Shown here in pieces: positions 62,199 to 64,000 of a stretch of 64,000 bases of DNA; within the stretch, counting starts at the first letter, position 1, and every line of letters starts with the position of its first letter. The position numbers and the translations under genes are program-made. A model generated the notes under the pieces. That model had not been told where the DNA came from. It was given only the letters and a program-made list of their open reading frames with translations, and searched no databases. The stretch spans positions 1 to 64,000 of the forward strand of contig CAJXSH010000007.1 in the NCBI GenBank assembly GCA_913061005.1, read 5' to 3'. The DNA is from an uncultured Ectothiorhodospiraceae bacterium. Lineage in GTDB: Bacteria; Pseudomonadota; Gammaproteobacteria; Nitrococcales; Nitrococcaceae.

Positions 62199-62578
62199 CC
62201 CTTGCCTACTGGTGCATCCTCGCCGCGGCGCTGATCCCCTTTGGGTTTGCCGGTGCGGCCAAATCGGCCGGGCAGTTCGACAACGCCCGGCCCCGGGCCT
62301 GGCTTGCCAACCTCGAGGGCTGGCGGCAGCGGGCCAATTGGGCGCAGATGAACAGTTTCGAGGCCTTCCCGCCCTTTGCCGCCGCGGTCCTGGTGGCCGA
62401 GCAGCTGGATGCCGGCCAGGGCTGGGTGGATGGCCTGGCGGTGGCCTTTGTCGTCCTGCGGGTCGGCTATGGACTGGCCTACATTGCCGATCGGCCGATG
62501 CTGCGCAGCCTGTTGTGGACCGCCGCGTTTGCCTGTGTGGTGGGGTTATTCATCGTCGCGGCGCTCACCGGCGCCTGA
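62195..62578 (+). CDS. MAPEG family membrane protein
   Basis: A 127-residue protein with four TM helices. The family signature is NARPRAWLANLEGWRQRA followed by QMNSFEAFPPFAAAVL. MAPEG proteins are glutathione-dependent or lipid-linked membrane enzymes; the role of this bacterial group is not established. GGAGG precedes the ATG. It is coupled to purD, and its last 33 bases overlap the convergent DUF454 gene. Confidence 0.92.
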   Translation: MTLAYWCILAAALIPFGFAGAAKSAGQFDNARPRAWLANLEGWRQRANWAQMNSFEAFPPFAAAVLVAEQLDAGQGWVDGLAVAFVVLRVGYGLAYIADRPMLRSLLWTAAFACVVGLFIVAALTGA

Positions 62579-63007
62579 GCCGCGCGGGCCATGGGGGCGG
62601 GTGGCGAGAAACACCACCACGCCGGCCATCACCGCCGAGGCGGCAAGTCGGGCATAGAGGGGTTCGACGCTGACCCACATCCACACCCAGCTCAGTGCCA
62701 CCAGGATCAGCGCGGTCACCTTGGCCCGCGGCCGGATGGCGCGATGATCGCGCCAGTCCCGCAGCAGCGGTCCAAAGCGCGGATGGCTGTAGAGCCAGGC
62801 GTGAAGCGCCGGCGAGCTGCGCGAGGCACAGAACGCCGCCAGTAACAGAAATGGCGTGGTCGGCAGCAGCGGCAGCACCGCCCCGACGCTGCCCAGGCCG
62901 ACAAAGAAAAGCGCCAGCGCCAGCCACAACCGCCGTATCAACTGCTGCCGCAGCCCCGCCCCGGGCCGGTCTGCTCCGGTGGTTGGCCTTTTGCCGTGCT
63001 CACTCAA
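62546..63007 (-). CDS. DUF454 (YbaN-like) inner membrane protein
   Basis: About 153 residues with three or four TM helices. The hallmark is FVGLGSVGAVLPLLPTTPFLLLAAFCASRSSP, here split around Gly-rich turns. The start is uncertain: TTG at 63007 has GGGAG nine bases upstream, and the ATG at 63085 lies across the hemN promoter. The family has no known function but is often near heme or oxygen-related genes. It is divergent from hemN with the FNR-like box between or at its start. Confidence 0.83.
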   Translation of the reverse strand: MSEHGKRPTTGADRPGAGLRQQLIRRLWLALALFFVGLGSVGAVLPLLPTTPFLLLAAFCASRSSPALHAWLYSHPRFGPLLRDWRDHRAIRPRAKVTALILVALSWVWMWVSVEPLYARLAASAVMAGVVVFLATRPHGPRGSGAGERRDDE

Positions 63008-63035
63008 TCCTGTCTGCTCCCAACGGGCCCGGTGG

Positions 63036-63077
63036 CTGATCCATATCAAGGGGCGCTGTGCCGATACCCGGTATCGT
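63036..63077 (+). promoter_or_regulatory. FNR/Anr-type box and -10 element ahead of hemN
   Basis: CTGAT-CCAT-ATCAA (63036-63049) matches nine of ten bases of the TTGAT-N4-ATCAA consensus. TATCGT (63072-63077) is a fair -10. A start near 63084 would put the box centre about 41.5 bases upstream, the class II activation spacing. The site could also act on the DUF454 gene. Confidence 0.7.
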
Positions 63078-63110
63078 CTGACCATTGCAACACAACAGGG
63101 TTAGGCTGCC

Positions 63111-64000
63111 ATGGCCGACAATCTGATGCTCGACCGCGAGCTGCTGCAGCGCTACGACGTCACCGGCCCGCGGTATACCTCGTATCCCACCGCCGCGCAG
63201 TTTACCGAGGTCTTCGACGCCCAGCGATATCGCCAACGGGTCGAGGCCAGCAACGGCGATCCGATGCCGCGGCCGTTATCGCTGTACGTGCATGTGCCGT
63301 TCTGCCGGACGGTCTGCTTTTACTGCGCCTGCAACAAGGTGATTACCGCCAACTACCGCCGGGCCGAGCGTTACCTCGACCGACTCATCGACGAGCTTGA
63401 CCTGCAGGCGGCGCTGTTTGACGACGACCGACCGGTGGAGCAGCTGCACCTGGGCGGCGGGACCCCGACCTACTTTAGCGATGACGATCTCGCCCGGTTG
63501 ATCGATGCCATCGCCGAGCGTTTTCCCCTGGCCGATCCGTCGCGGCGCGAGTTCTCCATCGAGGTGGACCCGCGCACGGTGGATCGGGCGCGGATCGCCG
63601 GCCTCGCCGAGCTCGGCTTCAATCGGCTGAGTCTGGGCGTGCAGGATTTTGACGACGATGTGCAAAAGGCCATCAACCGCATCCAGGGGGTCGAAGATAC
63701 CGCCGATGTGGTCGCCGAAGCCCGGGCCCGGGGGTTTCACTCGGTCAACCTCGATCTGATGTACGGACTGCCGCTGCAGACACCGGCCAAGCTGGCCCGC
63801 ACCCTGGATGCGGTCATGGCCATCCGGCCCGACCGGATCGCGCTCTACAACTACGCCCATATGCCGCAGATGTTTCGTATCCAGCGCCAGATCCGCGAGG
63901 ACATGCTGCCGCCGGCGGATGTCAAACTCACGCTTTTGATCGAGGCCATGGAGCGGCTCGCCCGCGATGGCTACCAGTATATCGGCATGGACCACTTCGC
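63111..64000 (+). CDS. hemN: Oxygen-independent coproporphyrinogen III dehydrogenase, N-terminal part
   Basis: The first 296 codons are in the window; the end is cut. This radical SAM enzyme decarboxylates coproporphyrinogen III to protoporphyrinogen IX without oxygen. The [4Fe-4S] cluster ligands are Cys65, Cys69 and Cys72 with the extra Cys74, in PFCRTVCFYCACNK. YDVTGPRYTSYPTA at the N terminus and LHLGGGTPTYF fit HemN rather than HemW. The ATG at 63111 is 27 bases beyond the predicted transcript start. Confidence 0.96.
   Translation, partial: MADNLMLDRELLQRYDVTGPRYTSYPTAAQFTEVFDAQRYRQRVEASNGDPMPRPLSLYVHVPFCRTVCFYCACNKVITANYRRAERYLDRLIDELDLQAALFDDDRPVEQLHLGGGTPTYFSDDDLARLIDAIAERFPLADPSRREFSIEVDPRTVDRARIAGLAELGFNRLSLGVQDFDDDVQKAINRIQGVEDTADVVAEARARGFHSVNLDLMYGLPLQTPAKLARTLDAVMAIRPDRIALYNYAHMPQMFRIQRQIREDMLPPADVKLTLLIEAMERLARDGYQYIGMDHF

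Noticed and set aside
1-64000. tRNA, rRNA, CRISPR arrays, insertion sequences or phage genes
   Set aside because: Intergenic spaces are at most about 180 bases. I saw no cloverleaf, no regularly spaced repeats, no transposase or integrase motifs and no flanking direct repeats.

Overview
The window is a gene-dense, high-GC chromosomal segment with no rRNA, tRNA, phage, IS or CRISPR signal. Gene order is gammaproteobacterial: prmA-fis-purH-purD, rubredoxin-thiE-hemL, ubiX-mpl and hemN with an Anr/FNR-type box. Proteins are acidic, trehalose synthesis genes are present, and a complete glycerol ABC importer is encoded. I infer a compact halophilic gammaproteobacterium, perhaps of the Ectothiorhodospiraceae/Spiribacter kind. 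That placement is inference from gene order and composition; no marker gene is in the window.

Layout. 1-4293 (minus): an adaptor plus RND pump operon that runs straight into an ABC ATPase gene cut by the window edge. 4474-6891: a tandem universal stress protein, a LysE-type exporter, folX and folE. 6986-10591: an uncharacterised six-hairpin glycosidase with a GT4 glycosyltransferase. 10646-19372: glutathionyl-hydroquinone reductase, ribA, a second RND pump, a GST, azlCD and a LysR regulator. 19382-30488: the glycerol locus. glpK is followed on the minus strand by gloA and tspO. glpR and the glpD-S-T-P-Q-U-V operon lie on the plus strand, with GlpR-type palindromes in both control regions and a strong terminator after glpV. 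30509-33163: copA with a CsoR/RcnR-family repressor and a candidate operator. 33160-35871: a Pat-type protein acetyltransferase. 35947-42447 (minus): a six-gene run of yajG-like lipoprotein, otsB, GH15 glucoamylase-like protein, otsA, dinB and an auxin-efflux-type carrier. 42583-47700: a MetF-like protein, a small membrane protein, a D-2-hydroxyacid dehydrogenase, a YfaZ-like outer membrane protein, a polysaccharide deacetylase and a CpdA-like phosphodiesterase. 47782-51863: rubredoxin, thiE, hemL and a DedA-PAP2-LssY fusion. 51815-54302 (minus): ubiX, mpl and a membrane protein. 54404-58938: cfa, PPi-dependent phosphofructokinase, pyrophosphatase, cobalamin adenosyltransferase and prmA. 59004-62578: fis, purH, purD and a MAPEG protein. 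62546-64000: a DUF454 protein and the start of hemN.

How the genes work together. The central module takes up glycerol by an ATP-driven importer, phosphorylates it (GlpK), oxidises it to dihydroxyacetone phosphate (GlpD), and may detoxify the resulting methylglyoxal with the GloA encoded directly behind glpK. Glycerol is the main algal osmolyte in brines, which fits the trehalose genes. Heme genes (hemL, hemN), a TspO homologue and a candidate oxygen-responsive box point to life at changing oxygen. Most same-strand neighbours overlap by 1-8 bases, and all seven convergent gene pairs overlap or nearly touch, as in a streamlined genome. No stretch longer than about 180 bases lacks a gene. I see no undescribed defence or mobile system. 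The best leads are the asymmetric glycerol ABC ATPases, the glycosidase/GT4 pair, the CsoR-family protein with a Cys-His-His site and the glpK-gloA-tspO linkage.
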